From assembly GCA_947492475.1 (NCBI GenBank), contig CANLNM010000002.1:372001-436000 (forward strand): a stretch of 64,000 nt of DNA, in the 5' to 3' direction. The notes beneath the pieces are model-generated. The model had not been told where the DNA came from and did not search any database. It worked only from the letters and a program-made list of their open reading frames with translations. Numbering within the stretch: position 1 is the stretch's first letter; the number at the start of each line of letters is the position of its first letter. Below, piece by piece: positions 15,617-26,207 of the stretch. Source of the DNA: an uncultured Paracoccaceae bacterium. GTDB taxonomy: Bacteria; Pseudomonadota; Alphaproteobacteria; Rhodobacterales; Rhodobacteraceae. The position numbers and the translations under genes were made by a program.

Positions 15617-18049
15617 TTACGGTCCAGCCCGTTTTGATCTGACCATGTCCTGATGGAAATCAAAGCGAATTCCTTCGAGGATCAGCTCTCGGAACGCATT
15701 AGCAGGGAGGGGCCGCGAAAAGAAATATCCCTGAAGCACGTCACAGCCCAGACCATTTAGAATGTTGACGGCATTTTGCGTTTCCACCCCTTCTGCGATC
15801 ACTTCTAGGCCCAAGCGATCACAGAGATTGATGATGGTGGACACAATGGATTGCGCTTCGGGGTCTTCGATTTCAAACACAAAGGATTGGTCGATTTTTA
15901 ACCGGTTAAGCGGCAAAGCACGGACATAGCTCAGAGATGAATATCCGGTTCCAAAGTCATCCAGAGAAATCACAATCCCTGCTTCGGACAGTTCTTCGAG
16001 CAAGAAACGGGTCGCAGGGACATCATCAATCAACACGCCTTCGGTGATCTCAATTTCAAGACGAGACGGTGGGAATCCGGTTTCAGTTAGGATGCGTTTG
16101 ATTTTATCCGCAACATTGCCGCGCCGAACCTCAATCGGGGATAGGTTCATGGCCAGCATAAGCGGAGTGCCATCAGGGCGTGGCGGCCATCGCAGCGCAT
16201 CGAGGCAGGCGCGGCGCAGCAATTGTTCGCCAAGATCGTGGATCAGACCGGTTTCTTCTGCGATTGCGATAAACAGGTCGGGGGCTACAAAACCAAGGTC
16301 ATCATCGTTCCACCTAGCCAGCGCTTCTGCGCCGATGATCTGACTGGATTTTGTGCAAAACTGGGGTTGATAGTAAGGTTCAATACACCCGGTCTGGACG
16401 GCTTTGCGTAGTTTTTCGGTTACGTTGATCCGGTTCTGCACACCATCCATCATCGCCGGAATAAAGGTCACACATTTGTTGCGTCCGCCACGTTTGGCTG
16501 CATAAAGCGCAAGGTCAGCGTGATTAAGCAGCGTCGCGCCCTGGTTTGTATCCTGTGGAAATTTCGCGATACCAACCGATCCGGTCAGGCTGATTTCAAG
16601 ATGATTGACCAAAAACGGTTCTGACAAGCAATCCAGCAATTGGGTCCCCATTTGATGATGGGCAAAGTGCATTTCCGAAGGGTGAAGTTTGCAAAACACA
16701 AGGAACTCATCCCCACCCAACCGCGCAACCACAGCCTGATCTTCAACCACACCGAGCAACCGATTGGTGACGATTTGCAACAGCTTATCACCCGCCGTGT
16801 GCCCATAGCCGTCGTTAACATTTTTAAACCCATCTAAATCAATTAGAAATATCAAGGCCCTGTCATGAGCAGGATCAAGTTCAGACAGGACGGTTTGAAC
16901 AAAATTTCTGTTATAGGCCCCGGTCAGCGGGTCATGTTTGGCTAGAAATTCGACGTGTTTTTTCGCTTCGACCGTTGCGGTTGCATCTGCAAAAAAGCCC
17001 CGAAAGCCGGAAAAGTTGCCATTTTGATATTGCGGGCGACCCTTCATCACGATCCACCGAATTGTGCCGTCCGCAGACATCCGCAAAGGCAATGTCACAT
17101 TGTGCAAATCAACCTTTTCATCAAATGCCGTGCCCAGTTTGATCACTTCTGGCTGGCCATCCGGTTCTACCGAGTTTTTCAGCGCCTCCAAAAGTCCGGT
17201 TCGGGCCATTTTCGTTTCATCAAGGTTCAACAGATCAAGGATTTTTCGTGGGCAATTCACGATGTTTCCCGCAACATCGGTTTCCCAAATCCACGCGGTC
17301 CCTTGCTCTTCGTAATCCTTGAGCATCAGGTCAACGACTTCGGTTTTATGCATCAAATCTTCTTGGACCTGAAAGGCACGCATTTGCGCCTTTGCCCGCT
17401 CTAAAACGGTGTTAAAAATGCCAGCCGAGGCGACCAAGGCCAAGGAACCTAACAGAAAGTCAATTGAGGTTTGATTGAGAATGCCAAAGGTGAATGGGAC
17501 CAAGCTGAGCGTGACAGCATGGATGGCCAAATACCAAAGCGCTGCCTTGGGCGCGTGAGAAAACCCAACTGTTCCCAGCGCAAGACTACCGATCATGACA
17601 CATGTCAGAACCGTTTTGGCATCCCCCGCGACAAAAGGGTAAAACAACACCATACCAAAGCACCAGAGCGATGCATTTAGCTTTGTTTCTTTGACGAATT
17701 GGCACATATCGGCGCTGCGTCCATCCGTGCGATAACTGATCCGCCATGTGAAAAACAGCCACCAGGAAAAGGCCAGCATCAGCGACGTCCAAACAATGAC
17801 AACCCCGTTAAGGCCCAAGCCCCAGGCCTGAAATGCCAGCACCGGTGCAAAGCATGTGTTGCCAACCACAAAGACCCGCATCTGTTCGATGGCGCCGCGA
17901 ATTTGTGATTTTCGCAAGCGATTGCCAGCATCCAAGGGTAATGATTCAAGCGCGATTTCATCAAACCCAAGCGCTTGTGACAACTTTGATCGAACTGCAT
18001 TCACGAACGTTGCCAAATATTCCGTCCCGTATGTCGGCTCGCACCTCAA
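15617..18049 (-). CDS. Membrane GGDEF-EAL protein with PAS domain
   Basis: The protein is up to 810 residues. About six hydrophobic helices occupy residues 55-210. A PAS-like segment follows (240-345, AWIWETDVAGNIV), then a GGDEF domain (365-520) with intact RLGGDEF, and an EAL domain (535-795) with EALARW, NLSPIEVR, DDFGTGYSSL, LKIDQSF and VIAEGVE. Both active sites look intact, so it may make and/or degrade cyclic di-GMP. The four residues five before GGDEF read EDQA, so the RxxD inhibitory site is missing. No in-frame ATG lies near the start; TTG at 18049 or a nearby GTG/TTG must be used. It diverges from the next GGDEF-EAL gene. Confidence 0.9.
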   Translation of the reverse strand: MRCEPTYGTEYLATFVNAVRSKLSQALGFDEIALESLPLDAGNRLRKSQIRGAIEQMRVFVVGNTCFAPVLAFQAWGLGLNGVVIVWTSLMLAFSWWLFFTWRISYRTDGRSADMCQFVKETKLNASLWCFGMVLFYPFVAGDAKTVLTCVMIGSLALGTVGFSHAPKAALWYLAIHAVTLSLVPFTFGILNQTSIDFLLGSLALVASAGIFNTVLERAKAQMRAFQVQEDLMHKTEVVDLMLKDYEEQGTAWIWETDVAGNIVNCPRKILDLLNLDETKMARTGLLEALKNSVEPDGQPEVIKLGTAFDEKVDLHNVTLPLRMSADGTIRWIVMKGRPQYQNGNFSGFRGFFADATATVEAKKHVEFLAKHDPLTGAYNRNFVQTVLSELDPAHDRALIFLIDLDGFKNVNDGYGHTAGDKLLQIVTNRLLGVVEDQAVVARLGGDEFLVFCKLHPSEMHFAHHQMGTQLLDCLSEPFLVNHLEISLTGSVGIAKFPQDTNQGATLLNHADLALYAAKRGGRNKCVTFIPAMMDGVQNRINVTEKLRKAVQTGCIEPYYQPQFCTKSSQIIGAEALARWNDDDLGFVAPDLFIAIAEETGLIHDLGEQLLRRACLDALRWPPRPDGTPLMLAMNLSPIEVRRGNVADKIKRILTETGFPPSRLEIEITEGVLIDDVPATRFLLEELSEAGIVISLDDFGTGYSSLSYVRALPLNRLKIDQSFVFEIEDPEAQSIVSTIINLCDRLGLEVIAEGVETQNAVNILNGLGCDVLQGYFFSRPLPANAFRELILEGIRFDFHQDMVRSKRAGP

Positions 18050-18327
18050 ATGGTGGCGTCTTTGTAATTCATAGGTGAGAATTCAATTAAATTCAGTAAA
18101 CGCCGACATTTGCGGTGGATTAAATGAGGCAGGTCAAAAATTGGAATTTTCATTAAAACTGTGGTAATTTGAGATGGGGGCGGCTTGGTGCGGTTTGATT
18201 GCATCTTTGGATCCTTAACATCCGACCCCAAAGCGCCAAATTTGTCATGATTGTTAAAATAACCAAATCGAAAGAGAGTCTGGTATAAGACGTCCAATGT
18301 TGGTTTGTAGCTCGGATAGGAGGGGAA

Positions 18328-20781
18328 ATGACGTCAAACGATCATCGCTATGATCAGTTTTCGCAAGAACTGACCTCGCATGAGCGCAACGTTGTTGCAC
18401 TGCTTGATGTGCCTGCAATGATTTTGGATAGGGCAGGGCGTATTGCCGAAATAAATGTTCTGATGTGTCAGATGTTCAGCGGCGAAAAATCTGAGATGCT
18501 GGGGCGATCCGTTTTTGATTTTCTTAAGCCACCTTTTCGGGAACAATGTGCCGATTTCATTCTAAATTATAGCCCGGGTCATGATGCTGACATACCGTTT
18601 TCGGGGGGCAGTTTCACCGGTGGGTCTGATGCAGGTTTAACGGTAAAACCCATGCCGGTGGCAGCAGGTGTGACGGCCTTTTTGTGTCAGTCTCAGGCCA
18701 GTTTTGACAAAGACGACCAGAACATGAGGTTTTTTCTGGAACGTTGCGATCAGGGCGTTTGGGACTTTGATGCAATCACTGGCAAGCTACATGTATCCGA
18801 CATCTGGCGACGTATGCGAGGGCTGGGCCCGGATGACCCGATCGAAGAAGAGGGGCGGGATTGGCTCGAAGATGTGCATGACGATGACCGCACAGCGTTG
18901 TCCGAAGAAATAGACAAGCAAATTCGAGGTGAAGTTCAAACCCTGAATATTCAGTATCGCCAGCGCCATAAAGCAGGCCATTGGGTTTGGATATTATGTC
19001 GTGGCAGCGTAACTGAGACAGATAACAATGGCCTGCCAACGCGGTTGGTGGGGACGGATACTGACATTTCTGAAATCAAATCGATTGAGGAAAACCTGTC
19101 GCGGCTTGCGGGGAAATTTCAGCTGGCAATCGAAGCGTCGGGCATGGGGATCTGGGAATATAACGCCACTGAAAACAAAGTCCATTGGGACCAAACTATG
19201 ATGGATTTATATGGGGTAACCGATGGTCAATCGTTGAGAAACGGGGACCTGTGGGAAACCTATCTGCACCCGGACGATTATCAAGTCACAGTCGATTATT
19301 CGGATGAGTGTCTGAGAGAGCAGAAAGATTTCAAACGCGATTTTCGGATTGTGCGACAGGATGGCGAAGTGCGTTTTATTCGCAGCATGTCCCGTCTGCA
19401 TCACCCGGATGTGGGCGAAAGCCGTCTCATTGGCATCAACATGGATGTCACCGATGATTACCGGCGTTCCGAAGAATTGGAAGCTGCACGCAAGAAATTG
19501 GAACATGATTCAAAGCATGACGCCTTAACCGGATTGGCCAATAGACGGTTTTTGGATGAACTTGCGGATGCGTATTTCAGTTCAAAACCTGACGATGCGC
19601 GATACGCTGTTTTGCTACTGGATCTGGATCATTTCAAAGAAATTAATGATTCATTGGGGCATGGGGCCGGGGATGCTGTCTTGGTCAGTGTTGCCCGCGA
19701 TCTGCGTCAGATTATAGGGGATCGCGGTCTGGTGTGTCGCGTGGGCGGGGATGAATTTTCAGTTTTTGTTGAAAATGCCTTCGATCTGCAGGAACTGATT
19801 GGATTTGCAGAAGAAATGCTGCGAACGTTTCGCAAACCTATCAATTTTGAAGGGCATGCCTGTAGTATTGGTCTATCCGTCGGGATCGCAATATCGGATC
19901 GCACTCATGATCCGGGATCGCGGATTTTTGCGCAGGCGGATATGGCCCTTTATGAAGCGAAAAATGCGGGCCGATCTTGTTACCAAGTTTACGACACGAC
20001 CATGCAGAGTAATGCTGCGACCCGACATTTGGAACATCAGCGCCTGCTGGACGCAATTTCAGCAAAAGAAATTATTTGTTATTATCAGCCGAAATTCCAT
20101 GCCCACGATCTGACATTTGCCGGCGCCGAAGCGTTGGCGCGTTGGGATTGCCCGGATGCAGGAATTTTGACGCCTGACCGGTTTATCCCATTGTCCAATG
20201 AGGTTGGGATTACGGCCCGGATAGACGAATGTATTCTGGATCGCGTTCTGGCGGACAAACGGGGCTGGTCAAAGGCTGGGATTGATCCGCTGGAAATTTC
20301 ACTAAACGTTTCACAAGAACGCCTGTCTGAAACATTTCTATCGCAGCAATTGCTGGACAATGTGGGTAGGGACAGTGGCCTGACATTTGAGCTGCTTGAA
20401 TCAGCGTTTCTGGACCACACTGATGAAGTGGCGACGCAAAATCTGGCGATAATTCGCGATTTGAACATCGGTATTGAACTGGATGATTTTGGGAGCGGGC
20501 ATGCCTCGATTTTGGCGATGCAGCGGGTAAAGCCAACACGTATCAAAATTGACCGCAATCTGGTTATCCCGGTTTTAGACGACGATATTCAGATGAAAAT
20601 TTTACGCCATCTGATCAGGATTGCGAAATTATCCGGCATCCAAGTGGTCGCAGAAGGGTTGGAAACCCCTGAACATATCAAAGCGATGCAAACGCTGGGA
20701 TGTGATTATTTGCAGGGCTACGCATTGGCGCGCCCTATGTCGGCGGAAAAGTTCAAAGACTTTCTTATTCAGTACGCCTGA
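18328..20781 (+). CDS. Soluble PAS-PAS-PAS-GGDEF-EAL protein
   Basis: The 817-residue cytosolic protein has an N-terminal PAS (about 20-115), two PAS/PAC modules (140-255 and 265-385), a GGDEF domain (395-550) with CRVGGDEF, and an EAL domain (560-815) with EALARW, NVSQERLSE, ELLESAF, LDDFGSGHAS, IKIDRNL and VVAEGLE. Catalytic motifs of both cyclase and phosphodiesterase are present. The position of the RxxD inhibitory site reads GDRG, so it is absent. The ATG at 18328 is preceded by AGGAGGGGAA, a strong ribosome site. It shares a 278-bp intergenic region with the divergent GGDEF-EAL gene. Confidence 0.93.
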   Translation: MTSNDHRYDQFSQELTSHERNVVALLDVPAMILDRAGRIAEINVLMCQMFSGEKSEMLGRSVFDFLKPPFREQCADFILNYSPGHDADIPFSGGSFTGGSDAGLTVKPMPVAAGVTAFLCQSQASFDKDDQNMRFFLERCDQGVWDFDAITGKLHVSDIWRRMRGLGPDDPIEEEGRDWLEDVHDDDRTALSEEIDKQIRGEVQTLNIQYRQRHKAGHWVWILCRGSVTETDNNGLPTRLVGTDTDISEIKSIEENLSRLAGKFQLAIEASGMGIWEYNATENKVHWDQTMMDLYGVTDGQSLRNGDLWETYLHPDDYQVTVDYSDECLREQKDFKRDFRIVRQDGEVRFIRSMSRLHHPDVGESRLIGINMDVTDDYRRSEELEAARKKLEHDSKHDALTGLANRRFLDELADAYFSSKPDDARYAVLLLDLDHFKEINDSLGHGAGDAVLVSVARDLRQIIGDRGLVCRVGGDEFSVFVENAFDLQELIGFAEEMLRTFRKPINFEGHACSIGLSVGIAISDRTHDPGSRIFAQADMALYEAKNAGRSCYQVYDTTMQSNAATRHLEHQRLLDAISAKEIICYYQPKFHAHDLTFAGAEALARWDCPDAGILTPDRFIPLSNEVGITARIDECILDRVLADKRGWSKAGIDPLEISLNVSQERLSETFLSQQLLDNVGRDSGLTFELLESAFLDHTDEVATQNLAIIRDLNIGIELDDFGSGHASILAMQRVKPTRIKIDRNLVIPVLDDDIQMKILRHLIRIAKLSGIQVVAEGLETPEHIKAMQTLGCDYLQGYALARPMSAEKFKDFLIQYA

Positions 20782-21115
20782 TAGAATTTAAGTAAATAAT
20801 TGCGGTCCCATACTGGATTAGACCGGCATAAGCCCTAGATGTGATGCGTCAGCAACAGTTTTTATGCTGTGGAATGGCGTTGTGGTTAACGTGAAGATTG
20901 GTAAAAATTAGTCTTATATTGATATTATTGGTTAAAAATCTGGGTTTATTGAACCTGCCACCCTTTTAGTTTGAGGTTTAGTGACGCCCTGGGAAACTCG
21001 CCCTATACGTGTGTTAATCTTTGCGTTAAGGTCTCGCTTGTCGAGGGTAGGTTTCGTTCGGTTTGCAGAATTCAGATCTAAATGTTGGCGTTGCCCAGCG
21101 GTAATGGAGCGTAGT
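20782..21115. other. Intergenic region between two GGDEF-EAL genes
   Basis: If the third GGDEF-EAL gene starts at 21116, 334 bases remain. They are AT-rich between 20880 and 20960 and hold no gene, tRNA or strong hairpin that I can see. A promoter is likely here, but I cannot pick a confident -35/-10 pair. Confidence 0.4.
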
Positions 21116-23185
21116 ATGGCCCTTGTTACGTTGGGTTTAGACAATAACATCGAACGCCATGGTCAAATGACCACGGAAGCCGATTTGAGGTGTTTAGAGC
21201 AAGCGCGCACACCTTTTTGGACGTTCGACATCGATCAGGCCTGTGTTTTATGGGCCAACTCAGCCGCCATAGAGCTGTGGGACGCGACGACGTTGTCTGA
21301 GTTGCAGCAGCGTGAAATGCGCACAGGCATGTCTGGCGCTGTTCAATCCCGGCTGAAGCAGTATCAACACGAATTTGAATCCGGCCGGTGCTTTGACGAA
21401 ACCTGGACGTTGTATCCAAAAGGCAAACCCACCACCACTTTATGCCGTTTCCGTGGATTACAACTCGAAGATGGCCGGGTTGCCATGTTGTGCGAAGGAC
21501 AGGTGATTGACGACCAATCGCCTGAAATTTTGCGCGGTGGGCAGGCGTTGCTTTATACTGGTGCGATGGTATCGACCTATGATCAGGAAGGGCGGACAAT
21601 TTACGCCAATCCTGCTGCCCTTAGGGGATTTCGGTCGGACCGGTTGGATTTGGCCAGTCGATTTGTCGTCCCCGAAGATGTCGAAAAAATCCTGAACTTG
21701 CCCGCAAATAAGGCGGATTTACGCATGGTGGCGCGGGTGAAATCGGCCTCTGGGATCCGCATTCACGAAGTTGAAGTGACCCGGAGCTATGACGCCCTGT
21801 CGGGTGAACCTGCCTTTTTGTTGACCGAAATTGACATCAGCGAAAAAGAGCGCGCCAAGCGAACGGCGGAACGGTTGGCCAACATTGACGGGCTAACGCG
21901 GCTCTATAATCGCAACTATCTATCTGGTTTTGCGGATGACTTTATCACCCACTCACAAGAGCGCGGTCGCAATGTCACGCTGGGTCTGTTTGATCTGGAT
22001 CGGTTCAAAGTTATTAATGACACCCATGGTCACGACATCGGGGATGCGTTGCTTAAGTCAGTCGCGGCCGATCTACGCAAAGTATTTGGCGGACGCGCGA
22101 TTTTGGGGCGATTGGGCGGCGACGAATTTTGTTTTTTGATTTCTGCACATCGCAACCACAAAACAGCGAGTGTTAAGGCGCGAAAATTTCTAAGCTTGAT
22201 GCGCAAGCCCAAGAAATTGGAAGGGCGCGAAATCCGGTCTGGGGTCAGCATCGGCATGATCACGGTCGCCCCCGGCGAAAAGGCCCAGCGATTCGACAAT
22301 TTGTTGCGCAACGCCGATTTGGCCCTTTACGAAGCCAAGGCGTTGGGGGGCAATGCGATCCGGTATTTCCGCCCTGCATTGGCGCGTAAACGACACCGGT
22401 TTTTGTCAGTCGAAGCCGAGCTGGGCCAAGCGCTGAAGGCAGAGGATGACCGATTTCGGCTGGTTTATCAGCCCAAGGTTGATTTGCGAAATGGCCGTGT
22501 GACGGGGGCGGAATCGCTGGCACGTTTCACCTGTTCAAAAGGCGAGGGGATCAGCCCGGGTGAGTTCATCCCGATCGCCGAATCCACCGGACTAATCCAC
22601 CAATTGGGCAGCCGCGTGATTGCGGAAACCGCCGAACAATTGATGGCGCTGCGTCGCGAGTTCAACTGGATCGATTTGTCGGTGAATGTGTCGCCGCTTC
22701 AGTTTCAGGGATCGCGATTGTTGTCGCAATTGCGATCATTGGCCGGGCGATCTGGCTTTGATCCAACGGGGTTACAGCTGGAACTCACTGAATCTGCACT
22801 ACATTTAGCCGATGCTGACCTTCATAAAAAACTGAATGAATTGGTCGATCTGGGATATCCAATTGCGATTGATGATTTTGGTGCGGCCTATTCCAACATT
22901 GCCCGGCTCAGCGCCTATCCGGTGACTTGTCTGAAATTTGACCGGTCGTTGATTGCGGCCAAAAACAACACGGCCCTGTCCAAAGTTGTGATCAATATTG
23001 GGGCAGCTTTGAACCTGAAAGTTGTGGCTGAAGGCGTGGAAACCGTGGACCAGCGGGACTGGCTGATGCGCAATAATTGCTTTGAGCATCAAGGGTTTTT
23101 ATATGCCCGCCCCAAGCCAATCGAAGAAGTGATCGATCAGATCGCAGCCCCTTGGGATATCCCCGGGTTGCGGCCATCCGATTGA
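21116..23185 (+). CDS. Soluble PAS-GGDEF-EAL protein
   Basis: The 689-residue protein contains two PAS-like segments (about 20-125, FWTFDIDQACVLWAN, and 160-255), a GGDEF domain (275-425) with GRLGGDEF, and an EAL domain (435-685) with ESLARF in place of EALARF, NVSPLQFQ, ELTESAL, DDFGAAYSNI, LKFDRSL and VVAEGVE. The E in the first EAL motif and the metal-binding aspartates remain. The RxxD site reads GGRA and is absent. I prefer the ATG at 21116, six bases after GGAG; the longer frame begins with GTG at 20981 and adds an arginine-rich, non-PAS stretch. Confidence 0.88.
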   Translation: MALVTLGLDNNIERHGQMTTEADLRCLEQARTPFWTFDIDQACVLWANSAAIELWDATTLSELQQREMRTGMSGAVQSRLKQYQHEFESGRCFDETWTLYPKGKPTTTLCRFRGLQLEDGRVAMLCEGQVIDDQSPEILRGGQALLYTGAMVSTYDQEGRTIYANPAALRGFRSDRLDLASRFVVPEDVEKILNLPANKADLRMVARVKSASGIRIHEVEVTRSYDALSGEPAFLLTEIDISEKERAKRTAERLANIDGLTRLYNRNYLSGFADDFITHSQERGRNVTLGLFDLDRFKVINDTHGHDIGDALLKSVAADLRKVFGGRAILGRLGGDEFCFLISAHRNHKTASVKARKFLSLMRKPKKLEGREIRSGVSIGMITVAPGEKAQRFDNLLRNADLALYEAKALGGNAIRYFRPALARKRHRFLSVEAELGQALKAEDDRFRLVYQPKVDLRNGRVTGAESLARFTCSKGEGISPGEFIPIAESTGLIHQLGSRVIAETAEQLMALRREFNWIDLSVNVSPLQFQGSRLLSQLRSLAGRSGFDPTGLQLELTESALHLADADLHKKLNELVDLGYPIAIDDFGAAYSNIARLSAYPVTCLKFDRSLIAAKNNTALSKVVINIGAALNLKVVAEGVETVDQRDWLMRNNCFEHQGFLYARPKPIEEVIDQIAAPWDIPGLRPSD

Positions 23186-23287
23186 TCGGTTGCAGATTGC
23201 ACTTGAAGCCCCGCTTTGCCCCCCTTAGTAAGGCCCAAATTCATTAGGGTGCCAGTGGGTGCCCCGTCGATCTATGCGAGGAACTCC

Positions 23288-24619
23288 ATGAACGTTACCG
23301 AAACCCTGAACGAAGGCCTTCAGCGCGGTTACCAGATCACAGTCACGGCTGCTGAGATGGAAGAAAAGGTACAGGAAAAGCTGGCCGAAGCCCGCCCTGA
23401 GATCGAAATGAAAGGCTTCCGCAAGGGCAAGGTGCCCATGGCGTTGCTGAAAAAACAATTTGGTCCACGCCTGATGGGCGAAGCTATGCAGGAAACCATT
23501 GATGGCGCGATGAACAGCCATCTGGAAACATCCGGCGACCGTCCTGCGGTTCAGCCAGAGATGAAAATGGACAACGAAGACTGGAAAGAAGGCGACGACG
23601 TTGTTGTGAACGTCACTTACGAACGTTTGCCCGATGTTCCAGAAGTTGATTTTGCCGGTATCAAGCTGGAGCGCATGAGCGTGAAAGCCGAAGAGTCTGC
23701 AATCGACGAAGCGCTGGCCAGCCTTGCTGAAACCGCGCAGGATTTCAAAGACCGCAAAAAAGGCACCAAAGCCAAAGACGGCGACCAGATCACATTTGAC
23801 TTTGCAGGCAAGGTTGATGGCGAATTGTTCGATGGCGGTTCCGCCGAAGATTTCGCATTGGTTCTGGGCTCTGGTCAGTTCATCCCCGGCTTCGAAGAGC
23901 AACTGGTTGGTGTGAAAGTCGACGAAGAGAAAGCCGTCGAAGTGTCTTTCCCTGATGATTACCAAGCCGAGCATCTGGCAGGCAAAGCGGCTGTGTTTGA
24001 TTGCACAATCAAAGCCGTAAAAGAGCCTGTTGCCGCTGAGTTGAACGACGAGTTGGCTGTTAAGTTTGGCGCCGAAGATCTGGCCGGTCTGCGTGCCCAA
24101 ATCACCGAACGTCTAGAAGCGGAATACAAAGGGGCGGCACGCGCTGTGACCAAACGGTCCTTGTTGGATGTGTTGGACGAAAAAGTGTCCTTTGATCTGC
24201 CTGCCACTTTGGTCGATGCCGAAGCAGGCCAAATCGCACATCAGTTGTGGCACGAAGAAAACCCAGAAGTCGAAGGCCACGATCACCCAACGATCGAAGC
24301 CACTGACGAACACAAAGGTCTGGCATCACGCCGTGTGAAACTGGGGCTGCTGTTGGCTGATATCGGTCAAAAAGCCGAAGTGCAGGTTTCTGATGCGGAA
24401 ATGACCCAAGCGATCATGAACCAAGCGCGTCAGTATCCAGGCCAAGAGCGTCAGTTCTTTGAGTTTGTGCAGCAGAACGCACAGATGCGCCAGCAATTGC
24501 AAGCGCCGATCTTTGAAGACAAAGTTGTCGATCACATCTTTGATCTGGCTGATGTGTCAGAAAAAGAAGTGTCCAAAGAAGACCTGCAAGCCGCTGTTGA
24601 AGCGCTCGAAGAAGAATAA
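23288..24619 (+). CDS. tig: Trigger factor (ribosome-associated chaperone and prolyl isomerase)
   Basis: The 443-residue protein binds the ribosomal exit tunnel and folds nascent chains. The ribosome-binding signature GFRKGKVP is at residues 43-50; an FKBP-type isomerase domain follows at about 155-245 ([25 protein letters not shown]), then the long helical C-terminal chaperone arms and an acidic end (EALEEE). The ATG at 23288 has GAGGAA seven bases upstream and gives the family N-terminus [10 protein letters not shown]; the longer frame is not needed. A good terminator follows. Confidence 0.96.
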   Translation: MNVTETLNEGLQRGYQITVTAAEMEEKVQEKLAEARPEIEMKGFRKGKVPMALLKKQFGPRLMGEAMQETIDGAMNSHLETSGDRPAVQPEMKMDNEDWKEGDDVVVNVTYERLPDVPEVDFAGIKLERMSVKAEESAIDEALASLAETAQDFKDRKKGTKAKDGDQITFDFAGKVDGELFDGGSAEDFALVLGSGQFIPGFEEQLVGVKVDEEKAVEVSFPDDYQAEHLAGKAAVFDCTIKAVKEPVAAELNDELAVKFGAEDLAGLRAQITERLEAEYKGAARAVTKRSLLDVLDEKVSFDLPATLVDAEAGQIAHQLWHEENPEVEGHDHPTIEATDEHKGLASRRVKLGLLLADIGQKAEVQVSDAEMTQAIMNQARQYPGQERQFFEFVQQNAQMRQQLQAPIFEDKVVDHIFDLADVSEKEVSKEDLQAAVEALEEE

Positions 24620-24646
24620 GCCACCTTCGAGAATCACAATTATGAG

Positions 24647-24670
24647 AGCCGCGCTTTTGCGCGGCTTTCT
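24647..24670 (+). terminator. Intrinsic terminator of tig
   Basis: AGCCGCGC (24647-24654), loop TTTT, GCGCGGCT (24659-24666), then TTCTGCATTTT. Perfect 8-bp GC-rich stem 27 bp after the tig stop. Confidence 0.75.
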
Positions 24671-24845
24671 GCATTTTGGACAACCCAAAGGTGAGTGCGG
24701 CATTTGAATCGCCCGGGGTTCGGGTGGAATTTCAAATTTTAAGGGGAAAAGTCAGGGAAACCCGACTGTTTTTGACGCGATATCCTATTTGTTTTTAATC
24801 TGAGTGCGTTACCATGAGGCATATTTTAAAAAGAATAGGTGAAGC

Positions 24846-25322
24846 ATGAAACGCTTACTCGTGGCCATCGCGATGATGGTAGGTTTTGCAAGTGCAGCGG
24901 CGGCGTGCCCAAACTGGAATTTGGCGGCAGGGGAATCTTACTCTGCTTCGGGGTCCCAGTTGCGCAGCCCAAAGTTTTTTGACGTAATCGCCGGTGGCAG
25001 CAATTACATTTGGAACTGCCCCGGAATTAACCCCCAATCCGACCGTGGCGCGGGCTATTTCCCGTCCAACCCAGATTTCCGGTTCCAGCTCAGCAATATG
25101 GGTGGCACGCAATTGGTTGTGTCCGTGGTCAGCCGCTGTGATGCGGCGCTGCTGATCAACACAGCGTCTGCCACTTGGTATTATGACGATGATGACAATG
25201 GCAATCTGGACCCACGGATCGTTCTGACACGTCCTGCCAATGGTCAGATCGATATTTGGATCGGGACCTATGACGGCGAATATTGTGACGCGCAATTGCG
25301 CATGGAAACGTTTGCCCGCTAA
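24846..25322 (+). CDS. Small secreted protein, beta-sandwich (pre-peptidase C-terminal-like)
   Basis: The 158-residue product has a Sec signal peptide (KRLLVAIAMMVGFASAAAA, cleavage near residue 20). The mature protein has the pattern of bacterial pre-peptidase C-terminal-like beta domains: LLINTASATWYYDDDDNGN, PRIVLTRPANGQIDIWIGTY. The run of aspartates suggests calcium binding. Five cysteines in the mature part may form disulfides. The exact family is not certain, and it stands alone between terminators. Confidence 0.65.
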   Translation: MKRLLVAIAMMVGFASAAAACPNWNLAAGESYSASGSQLRSPKFFDVIAGGSNYIWNCPGINPQSDRGAGYFPSNPDFRFQLSNMGGTQLVVSVVSRCDAALLINTASATWYYDDDDNGNLDPRIVLTRPANGQIDIWIGTYDGEYCDAQLRMETFAR

Positions 25323-25341
25323 ACCCGTCTGTTCAATAAAT

Positions 25342-25372
25342 AAAAAGACGTCCACAAGTGGGCGTCTTTTTT
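25342..25372 (+). terminator. Intrinsic terminator after the secreted protein gene
   Basis: GACGTCCAC (25347-25355) pairs with GTGGGCGTC (25358-25366, one G-T pair), flanked by AAAAA on the left and TTTTTT on the right. The A- and T-runs make it able to act in both directions. Confidence 0.8.
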
Positions 25373-25569
25373 GCTTTAACGACTTGTGCAAAGCGACGGA
25401 GCAGCTGCAACAAGCCGATATCCAAGGGCGGAGATCAACCGCTGTTCACTTTGTCTAACGGAACCTGCGTTGATTCCGTTCATATTCCTTGCGATTTAGC
25501 TATGGGGTTATAGACTGGGTGTTCATTTAAACCCGGTCATAAAGGTCTGGGTTGAGAGGGGAATTGAAA

Positions 25570-26187
25570 ATGAACTTAAAATCCTTATTGGCCGTTTGCG
25601 CCACAATCATTTCGACAAGCGTTGCGGTCAATTCTGCATCCGCGACAACAGTCGATATCATTGAATTCGATGGCATTTTAGGTGTTACGACTGCAGATGG
25701 ATATGTCGAAGATGGGTATGTCATCTCTTCGGTCGGCGGAGTTTTGGCCCCAGCTGTTGGGCACCCATATCCCATCGGTGGCTATGCGGGATCCGGATTT
25801 CTTGCTTTGGATGGCTTTGCCGGGCCCGTTTCATTTACCCTGAGCCGTTTTGATGGTGGGGCGTTTAACTTGCACAGCTTGTTTGAAACGTCGCTTGATT
25901 TTGGAGGTCTCGTAGCGAGCGTATTGGTAGACTACGGTAGTGGATCGTCTTTGTTTGTCCCCCCTACGCCCGTTGGTGACAATCCCGGCGACTTTCTAAT
26001 TTTCGGACCAGAGTTTTCAAACATGATGTCCATAACTGTAAGCGTTTCAGGGCTCGGATTATTCAATTTTGACCATCTTGAAGTGAGCAATGCAGCACTG
26101 CCACCGGTGCCGGTTCCTGCGGGACTGCCTTTGATGGCAGGCGCGCTGGGTCTGTTTGCCCTTGCATGGCGTCGTAAAGCCGCCTGA
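25570..26187 (+). CDS. VPLPA-CTERM sorting-domain surface protein, copy 1
   Basis: The 205-residue protein has a signal peptide (MNLKSLLAVCATIISTS, ending ASA) and a C-terminal VPVPAGLPLMAGALGLFAL-type helix followed by WRRKAA. This tripartite tail (proline motif, transmembrane helix, basic end) is the VPLPA-CTERM form of the exosortase sorting signals found in Rhodobacterales. The middle 150 residues are beta-rich and of unknown function. The ATG at 25570 lies about nine bases after GAGAGGGG. A closely related gene follows 132 bp downstream. No exosortase is in this window, so it must lie elsewhere. Confidence 0.8.
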   Translation: MNLKSLLAVCATIISTSVAVNSASATTVDIIEFDGILGVTTADGYVEDGYVISSVGGVLAPAVGHPYPIGGYAGSGFLALDGFAGPVSFTLSRFDGGAFNLHSLFETSLDFGGLVASVLVDYGSGSSLFVPPTPVGDNPGDFLIFGPEFSNMMSITVSVSGLGLFNFDHLEVSNAALPPVPVPAGLPLMAGALGLFALAWRRKAA

Positions 26188-26207
26188 TCAAGGTTTGAAA
26201 TTTTTCT

